A stretch of 64,000 bases of DNA from Arthrinium phaeospermum (taxonomy: Eukaryota > Ascomycota > Sordariomycetes > Amphisphaeriales > Apiosporaceae), in assembly GCA_006503535.1 (NCBI GenBank), contig QYRS01000002.1, positions 1,302,001 to 1,366,000 of the forward strand. The letters run 5' to 3'. The notes beneath the pieces were generated by a model. The model saw only the letters and a list, made by a program, of their open reading frames with translations, searched no databases and was not told the origin of the DNA. Each line of letters begins with the position of its first letter. The first letter of the stretch is position 1. The position numbers were made by a program, and so were the translations under genes. Shown piece after piece: positions 21,948 to 34,187 of this stretch.

Positions 21948-22637
21948 ATGGCGGACGAACAAATCTCGCTCCCGTCGCTGATCCTGATCGTCGTGCTCGG
22001 CGGGCTGGCCGTGCGCTACTTCTTCTTCTCCTCGGGCACGCCCTCGACGGGCCAGCAGCAGCCCCGCGATGCCGCCGCCGCCGCCCGCACCCGCGAGGCC
22101 GCCGTCGAGCGCATACAGCAAATGTTCCCGCAACTGGACCGGCGCGCGATTCTGTGGGACCTGCAGCGGACCGGGGGCAGCATATCGGCGACGACGGAGC
22201 GCGTCCTGAGCGGGCGGATAGAAACCGTAAGTTTTACTCCTCTCTCTCTCTCTCGCTCTCTCCCGGGTATACTACGACGACCGTGCGATGCTGACGCTCT
22301 CCACTCCCTATAGCCCCCCGTAACTTTCCAACCGCCATCGCCTCCCCGCACGCCTGCCAACGCCGCCTCCTCCCGATCGCAGCAACAAAAACCCGTCGTT
22401 CCCAAGTCCACGGAGCCTGATCTCATCACGCGGTACAACCTGCAGAGCCGGATCAGCGAATCGTCCGGCGGCGCCGAGGGCAGTGACTCGGTCGACATTA
22501 AGGGCAAGGCCTGGAGCTCGAACCGGGACGAGAGGCAGAGCGCATTGCAGAGGCGACGAGACGAGATGATAATAGCAGCCCGGCGCAAGATGGAGGCCAA
22601 GATTGCTGCGGAAAGGGCCGGGGCTGGCAATCAATAG
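21948..22637 (+). CDS. CUE1: CUE1-like ER ubiquitin-binding protein
   Basis: join(21948..22226, 22314..22637); 200 aa, close to yeast Cue1 (203 aa). An N-terminal transmembrane anchor (about residues 9-29, LPSLILIVVLGGLAVRYFF) is followed by a CUE domain (about 50-92: VERIQQMFPQLDRRAILWDL ... GGSISATTERVLSGRIET). The C-terminal region has a basic helix (RRRDEMIIAARRKMEAKIAAE) positioned like the Ubc7-binding segment. In yeast Cue1 recruits and activates the E2 Ubc7 for ER-associated degradation. The intron (22227-22313) has a (TC)n tract and joins RIET to PPVTFQ. The AUP1 family is an alternative but carries an acyltransferase domain absent here. Confidence 0.85.
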
Positions 22638-23260
22638 TACTTATAGCAGCGGCATCGGCGGTCCATGAGAGTGCAAAGAGAATATTTACACAGCGAAACT
22701 ACCCAACTTGACTTTAGCTGCGAAGGACTTCAAGTAGAAGAGACACAGGGCTAGGGGTTTGACATATATATAGGTTTTGGTGTTTCACTAATTTACCACT
22801 GCTATATTGGCATATCACGAGGGCACGAAATAAGAGCGATTGCAACCTTACTGTCCGCTTTAGCAAGTGTCCTGGTAAAATCACGCGACATGACGATTCA
22901 TGTTACCGACTTCATTTCTCTATTATTCCCCACGTTTTATACATAAAGTGAACTGTATCGTGCCATACTCCTCCCATCATACATCAAATCAGAAGTAGAG
23001 ATTTCCTGTGCGAGGATCGTCATTGACCCTGTTGTCCCAGCCATTTTTTTGATATAAAATCAAACAGTAAGTAATCCTCAAACTCCAGGCAATGCTGCGC
23101 TTTTCCCCAAGTGGTATTTGACCCCAATCAAAAAGTAGCATCACCTGAAACCACCTGGCTCAGAGGAGTTCTCGTAATGTACATCGCTCTTCGATATCTA
23201 TACAGTCGTACGGGTCAGTCTCACCCTGACGCATCGTCAAGGCCATGGCCAAACAAACGC
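22638..23260. other. Intergenic, convergent 3' ends
   Basis: AT-rich spacer between the CUE1-like gene and the helicase; nothing recognised. Confidence 0.5.
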
Positions 23261-25416
23261 CTAGAAGCTGGCAGAGCTTCGGCCTTGGCCCCTGCGGTCT
23301 CCGTCAGACCGATCAACTCGCCCAGAAAACTTGCTGTCGAAGCTCGGGGGGCGTCTACGGTCGCCGCCACCGCCACGGTTGAATCCACCGTCGGATCTTG
23401 AGCCGAAACCGCCGCCGCCTCGGCGATCGCCTCCATACCCGCCTCGGCGATCGCCTCCAAAACCGCCGCCCCTTCCGCCACCGAACCGATTACCTCCGAA
23501 TCCGCCGCCCCCTCCGCCACGACCACCAAAACCGTCAGCACTCCGCCCAAATCTGCTTGGCGCGTCATCCACAGGGTCGTGTCCGATCCTTACTCCAGGA
23601 ATCCGGTTAAGGCCGCGCATGCGTGCACTCGACGCGGTAATAGCAGGGACTTCTTCCCAGCCCATTCCTTGCAGACACCATCTGTTGAGGAGGGAAATAA
23701 TATCCTCTGCCCTGAACCCTCGGCCGAATTTCTGACCCAGCATGGCGTTGTATGTTTGTCTGAACATGGATTTTGGTACGCTTTCGTACGCCTTTGCAAT
23801 GTCGCTGATGTATTTACCAGACTCTCCCTGTGCCTCCTTGTTCTGGGTAATATCTACTTGCGCAACATCAATCGTCTTGTTGGGCTTGATTGGGAGGCCT
23901 GGAAGACGGCGTCGAGCCTCATCGATTTCTTCCTGAGAAAGCAGAAGCCAGCCTTCGCCGGCACGTCCAGCGCGGCCTGTACGGCCAATACGGTGGATGT
24001 ACTGATCACGATCCGGCGGCAAACCGATCTGGATGACATGCGTTACACCAGGGAAGTCCATTCCTCGAGCAGTAACATCGGAAGATAGTAGAATACCTTC
24101 CTTCGCGCGGCGGAAATACTCAGCACTCTTGGTACGCTGCGGTTGCGTCAGTTTGGAGTGAATGTCGTAGATTGGGATACCCGAGCGACGGTCTGCGAGA
24201 GAGGTTGATCGGAAAACCTCATTGGCAAACTGTACCGTGGCAGTGTTGCTCATGAACACGATGGCCTTGAAAGGAGGCTTCTCGGGGTCGGACGCATGTA
24301 GCTCACGTGCCTTTGCGGCGAGCTCCATGATCACGGGGAAGTAGTTTTCGTATCCGCGGCAAACAACCAAGTTCTGGGGAATTCGCTCGTGTGTAGGGGC
24401 TTCGTTCTTGTCGATTGTCTGAACAAATTCGAAGTTGTCGGTCTTGACCAGACTCTTGGCAAGATGAACGACATCACGAGGAATGGTAGCGGAGAACAAG
24501 AGAGTTTGTCTGTCGACATCCTCAATCTTAGGCAGGTAAGACAGGATCTCCTGGATATCGTCGGCAAACCCAACATCCAGCATGCGGTCAGCCTCGTCGA
24601 GCACGAATGCTCTCAAGTTTGGCGCAGCTACGTTAGCGTAGCTGTCGGTAAGAATGTCCTTGAGACGACCCGGAGTGGCAACCAGAATATGGCAACCTTC
24701 TCGCTGCATCTTGAAAAGAGCTTCTCTCTTTCTGGTACCGCCGACAGCGGTTTGTACGACAATGCCGGTGTTTGCAACCAACTTGCTGGCCTCAACACCG
24801 ATTTGCTCTGCCAATTCACGAGTAGGAGACATGATGATGGCCTTGACATCATTGCATCGAGCAGTTCGACGCTTATACTTGTCAACAAGGTCAGGTTCGG
24901 CGGCTAGTAATCGTTGAAGTGTAGGAACCAAAAAGGCCAGAGTCTTTCCGGTACCGGTCTTGGCTTGTGCGACGCTGTAGAAAATAACAAATTAGCCAAA
25001 GCCAGAAATGCGGAGGGGAGAGCAAATGCTTACAGATCGACGCCATTGAGGGCGGCATTGATCGTCTTGGACTGAACATCGGTCATGGTCTCGTACTTCA
25101 TGCCCATTGTGATGGCCTCGACAAGACGAGGGTGAACTCCGAGCTTGGAGAGGTCGCCGAACTTGGTAATGAGCTCGGGGGTAGAAGCAGAGCCGGCATC
25201 ATCGTATGTTTGAGGGGCCGCGGCAGACTGGGAGTACAATCTTTGAGAAAGGCATCTCAATGAGATAGACTGAGCGCCAATCGGCTGTCTCAGGCGACCT
25301 GTGTGCTGCTCGAGAGTCTGGAAGCGAATGCCTCTGGTAGAAGAAAGAGCAGAAAATTGGCGGCGGGCGACGGCATGGCCGAGCCGCGCATGCCTCTGCA
25401 ACGAAGCCTTGAACAT
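23261..25416 (-). CDS. MSS116: MSS116-type mitochondrial DEAD-box RNA helicase
   Basis: complement(23261..24974, 25034..25416); 698 aa. The N-terminal ~60 residues are Arg/Ser/Leu-rich without acidic residues at the very start (MFKASLQRHARLGHAVARRQ), a probable mitochondrial transit peptide. Helicase motifs in order: Q-motif region (TDVQSKTINAAL), motif I AKTGTGKT (about 132-139), PTRELAEQ, DEAD in VLDEADRMLDVGF, SAT in LLFSATIPRD, and motif VI HRIGRTGRAGR. The last ~100 residues are an Arg/Gly-rich tail, the RNA-binding extension of this class. In yeast Mss116 helps splice group I and II introns and aids mitochondrial translation. The 59-nt intron (24975-25033) joins GVDL to VAQAKTG in frame. 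Confidence 0.9.
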
Positions 25417-26047
25417 TATTAAAACAGGATGAATTCAGGGCAAGCAAACAGGCTGTAGAACACTCCGTCTCGTGAAGGAATGGATGGCAGGTGGTGTGAT
25501 CTCGAGGGTCGAGTCACGATGATGCTGTGAACTGAAAAGGGAAGCAATTGAAAAGCGCCCGCATTGAGACTTTCTTTCGCCTTATCGCGTTCTGCCACTT
25601 CGAAATTTTTAATGGGCGACGGGGTTTACCATGCTAAAGGGCTGCTAGCGGCTGCTTATCTAAGTGGCCAGCGCGGGTCGCTTAGTGGCCAATCATGGTC
25701 AACTAATCGCAATTGTAGTGGGGCCATGGTCTTATAGTAGATCGATCTGCTTTCCAGGAAGGAAGCCGTGCACCGTAATGTTGTAGGTGCTCACCGTAGG
25801 ATCAATGAGTCTGAAAATGTACCTAGAATACATCAGTCGCTGTAAATGGATCTCAGTAATTGTTGGATTGATATATCATGACTCTATAGCATGGATAACG
25901 GCATGGAAACATGTCAAGTAATCAGAGACAACAATCGCAGCGAAGCGGGCAGCGAGGGCCCTTTCGGCGGCATAACTGCATGGAATTGCTTTTACAGTGG
26001 CTGCGATCTACAGCAGCGCCACACCTCGCCCAAATCTTGAACAAATC

Positions 26048-26227
26048 CTGCCCATTCCAGATATTATCATCAAACTACATTTCTACTTACCAGTCTCTTT
26101 CGTACAATCAAAATACTGATCTAAAACACTTACTCGGGCAGTTCTGATAGGAAATGAGGAATACGGTCGCAACCAGAGCTGCCACTATACCGGCCACCTT
26201 CAGGAGAACACCAACATTTTTCTTCAT
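26048..26227 (-). CDS. Possible small single-pass membrane protein (weak)
   Basis: From ATG at 26227 the frame reads MKKNVGVLLKVAGIVAAL, VATVFLISYQNCP: one hydrophobic helix flanked by Lys/Cys, followed at 26133 by a perfect GTAAGT donor. A possible 86-nt intron ending in GGCAG (26048) would add about 18 residues (RFVQDLGEVWRCCRSQPL). The downstream exon is speculative and has been left outside the given end except for the intron itself. No family is recognised; it could equally be chance. Confidence 0.25.
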
Positions 26228-27620
26228 GGCATGAATTGTTTTTTCTTCTTTTTTTACGAGCACTGGAATATCACGATGTCTTGAGACAGACGGTGGGAAT
26301 GGAAGACTGCGTAACCGCCTAGATGACAAGGGGCGGTTGCCTGAGAATCGCAGGACTCACGAAAGTCCCCGTTCTGACTTGCGTGTAGTATGCGGTGAAC
26401 TAAAGTGAGAATGTGCGTGGAACTTGTCGCGATTCAACATGAGCTTTACAAGAAACCAGGCACATCATGACCATGGGTAGAAACGAGGTTATTCCCCGAT
26501 CCGAGGAGCTCCCATCTTGGCATTACTCGAAGGTTGTTCGAACATATACCTTGGAAGCAGTCATCTTGCCCCGCCGGCCAGCCTAGAGTCCCCAGGGCCT
26601 GTATAAATGTGACTACATACAGAATAGTACAGCTAACGTACTACTCTATTGGGCATTCTAATGGGGGAGAACCTGGGGTACGACGATTGCCCCTGTAGAT
26701 GGGCCTGCATAACGGTTGGGAGGGAGGCAGCCAGTGGATGGATATACTGTCAACCGCCGGCTTCAACTCGGCGTTTGATAAACACACAGCGCAGATGTGG
26801 AACGACATTCCTCTCTATGCCTCGATCATGCCTTCAAGATATTATCTGCTTATGGGTCTGGCACGGCAGGCAGTGTCGGAACAGGGGCGATCCCGAGTGA
26901 CCATGATATCACGGTATTACGAAAATCCGCTGGGAATCAAGGTCCGCGGTGAGGTTCATCATGGCTTTGGACGGTTTTACTCGGATCACATGAGAACCCG
27001 GCGGGGGCTATGCAACTTGCTATTAGCGTACGGTTGGTGTTGGGAACCTCAAAGTTATAGCCCGGTATGCATGCAGTGCGAGTAATGGCGCGTCAACTGT
27101 CCTACTCCCGGGTGGACGCTATCACCGCATCAGTAGCTGCGAATGCCGAGACCGTTGGTCGATCTTCGCGTCAACTCTCCCGGTCGGTAGCGGCAAGGAG
27201 ACCAACCGTGCTCATGGGCGCGCGCATAATCTCTCAAGGCAGCCCGTAATTATCCTCACGAAATCGCCCCGGGTTCTGCATTCGCGCCGCAGTATCCCAA
27301 CTCTTGCATCCCCCTAGTATGGGTCGGCCCTATCGTGCTCCCAGACCAGATGACCGTCCAGCTAATCCAGAGCGGGCAGAACACTGGGCTCTGTATACTG
27401 GAAAGCATATTGCCTGCATGTTCGCAACCCCAGGCGGCATCCAAGGCAGCACGCCATTGAAGCGCATCTCCATCATGGGACTTTTGGTTTGGCGGGGGAG
27501 GCTTACACGAGTCAACCGCTCCCTGCGGCATATCTTGAAACTATCCGGGGATATGGCAAGATTGCGTTTCTCGTCGTATGATGGCGGGAATCGCTCGGCG
27601 AAAGGCGACGTCACTTTTCT

Positions 27621-27628
27621 TTATAAAG
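27621..27628 (+). promoter_or_regulatory. TATA-like box of the OPT gene
   Basis: TTATAAAG lies 77 nt upstream of the start codon at 27698, a normal distance in filamentous fungi. Confidence 0.5.
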
Positions 27629-27697
27629 GCATGAATCCCCGGTGGCTCTCTGGCTGACAGTCGGGATACTCGGACGACAGCCACTACAACTGTCGCC

Positions 27698-30536
27698 ATG
27701 ATTTCTAAGATTACTTCAGACCAAGGCGACTCGCCTGTACTAACCGGAGCTCAACTGACTGTATCAGCGTCCCGAGACTCAGACTACAATGAGAAATCAG
27801 AAAAACACCTTATACAATTTTCTGCCGTTGAAGATAGAGACTTTGGGAAAAGTAGCAACGATGAGTCCCGCCGTGGTTCTGACGATCCCGACTATGCTTC
27901 AGTTGCGGGGAGTAGAACGGCAGCCGAGAAGGTCGATAATATGGCAGAGATCGGCCTCTATGCCCTTCATGTCGAGGACGACCCTTCACTTAACCCTTGG
28001 ACTTTCAGAACCTGGTTTATCGGTGAGTTGCCCAGATTCAAAATAGCGTTCATGGGCAATGGCCTAGCAACGACTATGCGAGCCAATGATAACTAATAGT
28101 CGGGTACAATCCAGGCCTAGCACTCTCTGCTCTAGCCTCGAGCCTCGCGACAGTGTATATGTTTAAGCCTCAAGGCGTGGGCATCTCCACCATCTTTCTC
28201 TGCGTTGTCAGCTATGTCATTGCTCTTGCGATGGAGCTGATTCCACGACGAGGCTGGCTCGGCCGCTTCCTCAACCCCCACCCCTTCAATAGCAAGGAAC
28301 ACGCAGCCATACTGATCATGTCGTCGACCGCGGCTCATTCTGCCAAGGCAACACAAGTCCTTGCTGTCCAGAAACTGTGGTACCACGAGCTGCCAAACAC
28401 GGCGATCTGCATCCTTCTGATCTTCTCCTCCCAATGTCTGGGGTATGGCATCGCTGGAGTCTTGCGTAAAGCTCTGGTGTATCCCACCAAAGTGAGCCGC
28501 AACCCCCTTTTCTTGCAACTGTGAACGAAAGACTGACGGGCGGTATAGTTTGTGCATCCCGGGAGTCTGCCTCTCATGTCACTACTTGAAACCCTCCACC
28601 GGAAGAGGATAGAAGTGAAGCCACAGTTGAAGCTCTTCTACTGGGCCTTTGCTTGTATGTTCGTCTGGGAAGTGATGCCTCAGTACGTTATGCCCCTTTT
28701 GACAGGGGTCAGTATATTCTGTCTTTTGAAACAGAACAGCATGCACTTCACGCGCATCTTTGGTGGGGCAAACGGCAATGAGGGACTCGGGCTCTTTTCC
28801 CTATGCTTCGACTTCCAATACATTGGGAGCTCCGCCCTTTTCATGCCGCTCACTGTACGTACTTTCTATCCGCGCGTGAGCCGAGGCAGGAACTGTTTGC
28901 TGACAAGCCATTAGACTCAAGTCAATGTCGTCGTGGGCATTTGCCTAAATGTGGCAGTTTGCCTGGGAATGTACTACGGAAATATCTGGAGAGCCAAGGA
29001 CTTCCCCTTGCTGTCCCAGCTTCTGTTCTCCCCCAAATCAAACTCGACGCACTATGTGGTCTACCAGCAGAACGCCATCCTGGATTCGCAGGGCATTGTT
29101 GATGATGTCCAGGTCCAGCAGGAAGGCATTCCCTACATGGCGGCTAGCTTCGCCCAGTATGTGCTGACTGAGAACCTGGCAATCACAGCCACCATCACGC
29201 ACATGCTCCTCTACAATTGGAACGACCTGAAGTGTGCTTGGTCAGGCGTAACAGTAGCCAACATGAAAAGGCTGGCCAGGGCTGAAACGTGGATGCCTTG
29301 GAAGAAGCAGGAAAAGGAGGGATTGAGCGAGGAAGAGAAAGACGATCTCGATCCCCATTACCGGCTCATGCTCAACTACAAGCCTGCTCCAGACTGGTGG
29401 TTTGGCATCATTTTCATCGTGGCTACGGCCGCGGGACTGATCTGTATCCAGCAGACCAATTCCGGCATGCAATGGTGGGCCTTTCTCATCGCCATCAGCA
29501 TGGCATGGGTCTTCATCCTCTTCATCGGAGCACAAGTTGCTATCACAGGCTTCGGTGCCCCCGTGACGTCCGTCATCCAGATGATTGGCGCTTATATGGA
29601 ACCCGGCAAGCCATTGGCTAACATGTACGGCTTGCTTCTACCCTCCTCCTCCACGCCCTTTTGCTTTGCTAGATCGTCCTCTAACCATGCGTGTTCAGGT
29701 ACTTTACCCTCTTCGGCGCGACGTCTGTCTACCAAGGACTTGTCCTTCTCGCCGACTTCAAGCTGGCGCAGTACGCAAAGCTTTCACCACGCTGCACACT
29801 GACGATGCAGCTTGTGGGGACTCTGGCGGGCGGTCTTATCAACTACGCCGTCATGATGAGCATCACAGAGGCGCAGAAAGACATCCTGCTCTCCATTGAG
29901 GGGACCCACATCTGGTCTGGCGCTCACCTCCAGAGCTTCAACACCCAAGCCGTCACCTGGGTACGTTGGCCGCCACTCTTTGACCTCCATGCACTTGAAT
30001 ACCTACTTAACTTATACTGACAACATTTTGCACGAAAAGGGCGGCCTTTCGAAATACATGTACTCCTGGGGAAGCACTTACCAGTGGGTGCCTCTGGGGC
30101 TTGTCCTCGGCTTTGCGGCGCCCCTGCCCCTGTACTTTGCGCATCGCTACATGCCGAAATATCGCCTCGATATGGTCAACATACCCATCATCGCGTGGCA
30201 CATTGGCTATTTGGTTTCCGGCATCAACTCGTCTATCCTGATGTATTTCCTGATTGCGTTCTGGAGTCAATTCTATCTTCGCCGGTGAGTCTATCCCTTA
30301 TGCGCATGATCATGGCTTCCCTACTGACCACCCCGGCCTCCTGCAGATACAAGCCAGAATGGTTTCTCAAGTATAACTACGTGCTGTGTGCCGGCCTCGA
30401 GGGCGGCACCCAAGTCATTATCTTCATCCTCACTTTTGCATTTCTGGGTGGGAGCGGGACACCGGTCACGTTCCCGACTTACTGGGGCAACCGGGGCGGC
30501 AATGTTGACTTCTGCATGACGGATCCTGCTGCTTGA
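27698..30536 (+). CDS. OPT-family oligopeptide transporter
   Basis: join(27698..28022, 28115..28491, 28549..28854, 28915..29624, 29699..29960, 30040..30284, 30347..30536); 804 aa, standard for OPT proteins. The N-terminal ~105 residues are cytosolic and Ser/Asp-rich, ending in LNPWTFRTWFIG. About 14-16 membrane segments follow. Signature blocks: NPHPFNSKEHAAI, WEVMPQYVMPLLTGVSIFCL, FGGANGNEGLGLFSLCFDFQ, PGKPLANMYFTLFG and the C-terminal FLGGSGTPVTFPTYWGNR. The family imports tetra/pentapeptides, glutathione or metal-chelate compounds by proton symport. All six introns close the frame, one re-forming MYF across 29624/29699. Substrate cannot be read from sequence. It ends 142 nt from the convergent dehydratase gene. 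Confidence 0.93.
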
Positions 30537-30677
30537 TTCTTTATACCCATTTAGATCATGCTGTTACTGTTATGCTCTGAGGTGTCCCTGCTTCCCTCTC
30601 TCTTTCCTATGTCCAGCGCCTTATGCGTTCCAATGGCCTGTCTACTTTGAATAGAGTCTGAAATTCCCTTGGGCGCC
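30537..30677. other. Short convergent 3' spacer
   Basis: 141 nt between the stop codons of the OPT and dehydratase genes; must hold both polyadenylation regions. Confidence 0.5.
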
Positions 30678-32711
30678 TTAGCTTGTCCTTTTCGGTCCAG
30701 CTGCTGTCAGGAAATCAAAGTCGGCCCCCTCATCTGCCTGATTGACCGACCGCATGTACAATCCCCTGTAGCCCCTCATGTTCTCCCTCTCGACCCAGTG
30801 CGAAGCCGTTCCTCCAGCTTCCCCCGGTCCCGGTCCCGAACGGGCTGCCTCTGCCTCTGCCTCTACCACCTGCCTCCTTCGAGCAATCCGACTCTGGATC
30901 TCTTCGTCGCTGAGCTCGACCCGCAACGACCTACTCTCCACGTCGCACGTAATCACATCGCCGTCCTCGACGACGCCGAGCACCGAGGACGGGTCCTCGG
31001 ACTCGGGCGCCACATGCAGCACAATAGTCCCGCCCGCGGTGCCGCTCATCCTTCCGTCCGAGATGCGCAGCATATCGCCCACGCCCTCCTCCGCCGCCAG
31101 CCGGCGCGGGATCGGCACCATGCCCGCCTCGGGCATGCCCGGGTTCCCCACGGGCCCGATGCCCTGCAGCACCAGCACGCTGTCGGCCGTCGCCGCGAGG
31201 CCCGGGTCGTCGATGCGCCGCGCCAGGTCCGCCGTGCCCCGGAACACCACGGCGGGGCCCGAGTGCGCGAGCAGGCGGCGGTCCTTGGACGCGCTGGCCT
31301 TGGCGACGGCGCCCCGCGGCGCCAGGTTGCCGCGCAGCACCACGAGCGACGAGCGCGGGTACAGCGGGGCGTCGAAGGGGCGGATGCAGTTTACGGGGCT
31401 GTCGGGGGCTAGGGGCCGGACGGGACCTGCTTGGTCCAGTTCCTGGCCCAGGGTCTGGCCCGTCACGGTCAGGGCGTCGAGGTGCAGCAGGGGGCGCAGC
31501 TGTTGTAGCAGGGCCGGCATGCCGCCCGCGGCGTGGAAGTCGGTCATGTAGTTCTCGCCGCTGGGCTTGAGGTCGAGCAACAGGGGCGTGCGGCGGCCGA
31601 CCTCGTCAACCGTATCCAGGGTGATCTGCCCCGCGACGGCCGGGTGCCGGTTCGCGATGGCGAGGAGATGCACGACGGCATTGGTCGAACCGCCGATGGC
31701 CTGGAGCACGGTGATGGCGTTGACGAAGGACTCTCGAGTCAGGATGGCCTGGGGCGTCAGGTGAGGGTTCTTGGCCAGGTAGGCAGCGCGGGCTCCGGCG
31801 TCTTCAGCGACGCGAAGGCGGGCTGATGACACCGCGGCTGGTGTTGCGCCCTTCAGGGGCATCATTCCCAAAGCAACTAGAAGGCAGGCCATGGTGCTCG
31901 CTGTCCCCATGACACCGCAGGTGCCAGCCTGGATACGAATTGTTAGACTAACCTCAGAATATCTATCATACCTAACTCCGATCAAGATATTTGACTTACA
32001 GTAGGAGCTAACTCATCATTCAACTCGGCGATCTCTTCTATATCAATTGCCCCAGCACGATATTTGGCCCAATTGTTTCGGCAGTCTGTACAGGCCCCTA
32101 TGCGGACACCCTTGTGACTCCCTGGCATCATCGGGCCCGTGACCAGATGTATAGCCGGCTTGTTTGCCGAGATAGCGCCCATAAGCTGAGCTGGGGTCGT
32201 TTTATCGCAGCCTTAGAGGACAATGACGATTTAGCAACCAACACGCAAATCGAAAGTCCCGATTACGAGCTATGCACTTACCCCCGATCATCACTACGGC
32301 ATCCACAGGTTGCGCCCTGATCATCTCCTCGGTATCCATACTCATCAAGTTCCGCAGAAACATGCTCGTGGGGGCTGCGAAGGACTCATGCAGGCTAATG
32401 GTCGGGAAATCGACCGCCAGGCCGCCGGCAAGATGCACACCTCGCTTGGCGGCCTCGAGCAGTTGCGGGCCGTTCGCATGGCAAGGGTTGAACCCCGAGG
32501 ACGTGTTCACGATCCCTACAATCGGACGCGAGAGGGCATCGTCGCTGTATCCCAGTGCCTTGATGAACGCTTTTCGCAAAAAGAGCGAGAAGTGCGTATC
32601 ACCGTATGACGACAGACTCTGTCGAAGCCCGGTGGTTGAGGATAGGGGCTTGGCAAGGTCGTAGTCCGAGGTTGCCGCTTTGCTTGCTGACACTTTGCTT
32701 GGTTCATCCAT
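30678..32711 (-). CDS. IlvD/Edd-family dehydratase (sugar-acid / dihydroxy-acid type)
   Basis: complement(30678..31928, 32000..32211, 32282..32711); 630 aa. The three Fe-S cluster cysteines of the family are in place: FNPCHAN, MIGGCDKTTPAQLMG and TAGTCGVMGTASTMAC. Further signatures are GACTDCR, QAIGGSTNAVVHLLAI, HSGPAVVF, SDGRMSGTAGG and the fungal C-terminal segment SVNQADEGADFDFL. The reaction is dehydration of a 2,3-dihydroxy acid to a 2-keto acid. The N-terminus (MDEPSKVSASKAATSDY) does not look like a clear mitochondrial transit peptide, so a role as the branched-chain enzyme Ilv3 is less likely than a sugar-acid (arabonate/xylonate-like) dehydratase; this is inference. Both introns close the frame. 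Confidence 0.85.
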
Positions 32712-33370
32712 GTCGGAGAATAGAATGTAGCGTCTTGATTCTGGATAGTCGAAAGGCTACTACTACTGCTTGTACAACCTATCGCCGGTGAGACCGCAGC
32801 ATGGCGGAGCCGAGAGATGGAGCGGGGAGGTTCACTCACATTCGGGGTCGAGCCCCGCCTCCAACCCGAAGGGGCATACAACTCCAACCTTGCAAACCCC
32901 TCATCGTCATCTCAACTCATGTAGATCAATCGGGTGTCGGGTGCATCATCCGATCCATTGGATTATTCATTCCTTCATCTTTGCTTCTAGGTAAGAAAAG
33001 GGAAGCTCTGGCTGATCTGTCAAACATATACGGAAGACCTCAACCGGTTGCCCGATACAGTACATAATATTCAAAGAAAGTGTGTGCCGGATTACTGTAC
33101 TACTTGCTCGAACTTGCTCACAATAGTGCATGCATGCATGCCAACCTGTTGGGAAATGCATATACTCCACGTATCGGTGTATCTTGGACAAGACTGTTTC
33201 GATACTTGGTGGGAATGAATAGTCTAGCTTGGCACAAGTCAGCCTACAAGATATATTAGTATATAAAGATCATGGCGTACAAGACTTCTTGACTTGCAAC
33301 TCAGACTCTTCAGTAGACTCTTCAGCTCTGCCTACCTAAGAAAAACCAGTACCACAGAAGACCTGCCATC
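32712..33370. promoter_or_regulatory. Divergent promoter region, dehydratase / PfpI gene
   Basis: 659 nt between two divergent starts. A TATA box (TATAAA, 33262-33267) lies 104 nt upstream of the PfpI start and is followed by a CT-rich leader with a duplicated AGACTCTTCAG. No gene is seen inside. Confidence 0.5.
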
Positions 33371-34187
33371 ATGAAACTTTACGGTTCTGGACTGGTGATA
33401 TTGCTTCCTTGCCTGGTGCAAGCTGCACTATGCCAATCCAATGATACACACTGTAAGACATCCGGGTACATTTGGAGAAGTAGATCACTGAATTCGGTGT
33501 GTAGCCAAGCCGGTCAAGAACATTGGCGTCGTGCTCTTTCCAGCGTTCGATGCGTTCGACGTCTTCGCGTCTCTCGAGCCGCTGAACCTGCTCTCCCTCC
33601 AGCGGCAGCTCAACCTCTACATGATCGCCGCGACCCTGGACCCGGTCTCGACGGCACCGCAAGCCATGAACGCGTTCAACTCAAGCTTCGGCCAAGTGAT
33701 CGTGCCGAGCCACACCTTCGACTCTGTCGTACGGGACCAGAGCATCGATCTGGACATGCTGTTGGTGCCAGGCGGCATTGGCACACGGGCCCCCGACCTG
33801 GACAACACCATCCAGTTCGTCGCCGACGTCTTCCCCCGGCTGCAGTACCTGGTCGCGCCCTGCACGGGGGCGGGCATCGCGGCGCGCGCCGGCGTGCTGG
33901 ACGGCCGGCGAGCCACGACCAACAAGCGCAGCTGGGCCGCCACGGTCGCCCACGGGCCAAGGACGTACTGGGTGGCGCGGGCGCGCTGGGTCCAGGACGG
34001 GCACGTCTTCACGGGCTCGGGGGTGACGGCCGCCGTCGACACCGTGTTCGCGTGGATCGGGCACGTGTGGGGCGAGGCGGCGGCGGCGGACCTGGCGCTG
34101 GGCATCGAGTACGAGAGGCACACCGACCCCAGCTGGGATCCGTTTGGCGAGCACTACGGGTTGTCCGATGTGCCGCCTCTGAAGTGA
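33371..34187 (+). CDS. Secreted DJ-1/PfpI-family protein
   Basis: join(33371..33452, 33505..34187); 254 aa. Exon 1 encodes a signal peptide (MKLYGSGLVILLPCLVQA, probable cleavage near ALC-Q). The mature part has the DJ-1/PfpI fold: NIGVVLFPAFDAFDVF, the strand/turn LDMLLVPGGIGTR, and the nucleophile elbow LVAPCTGAGIAARAGVLDGR with its Cys. Then come RATTNKRSW and HVFTGSGVTAAVDTVFAWI. This resembles the ThiJ/PfpI, isonitrile-hydratase-like or FtrA-type subgroup rather than glyoxalase III. Catalytic function is not proven by sequence. The 52-nt intron joins NDTH to SKPVKNIG. It is divergent from the dehydratase. Confidence 0.83.

Larger units (their letters stand above)
25417..27697. other. 2.3 kb gap upstream of the OPT gene
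   Basis: Contains the helicase promoter, a weak small-membrane-protein candidate (26134-26227, minus) and the OPT promoter with a TATA-like box. Other frames here (for example 26699-27085, +) are not supported. Confidence 0.4.

Noticed and set aside
26699..27085. 128-codon plus-strand ORF upstream of the OPT gene
   Set aside because: No recognisable family, codon use unlike neighbours, and no conserved start context.
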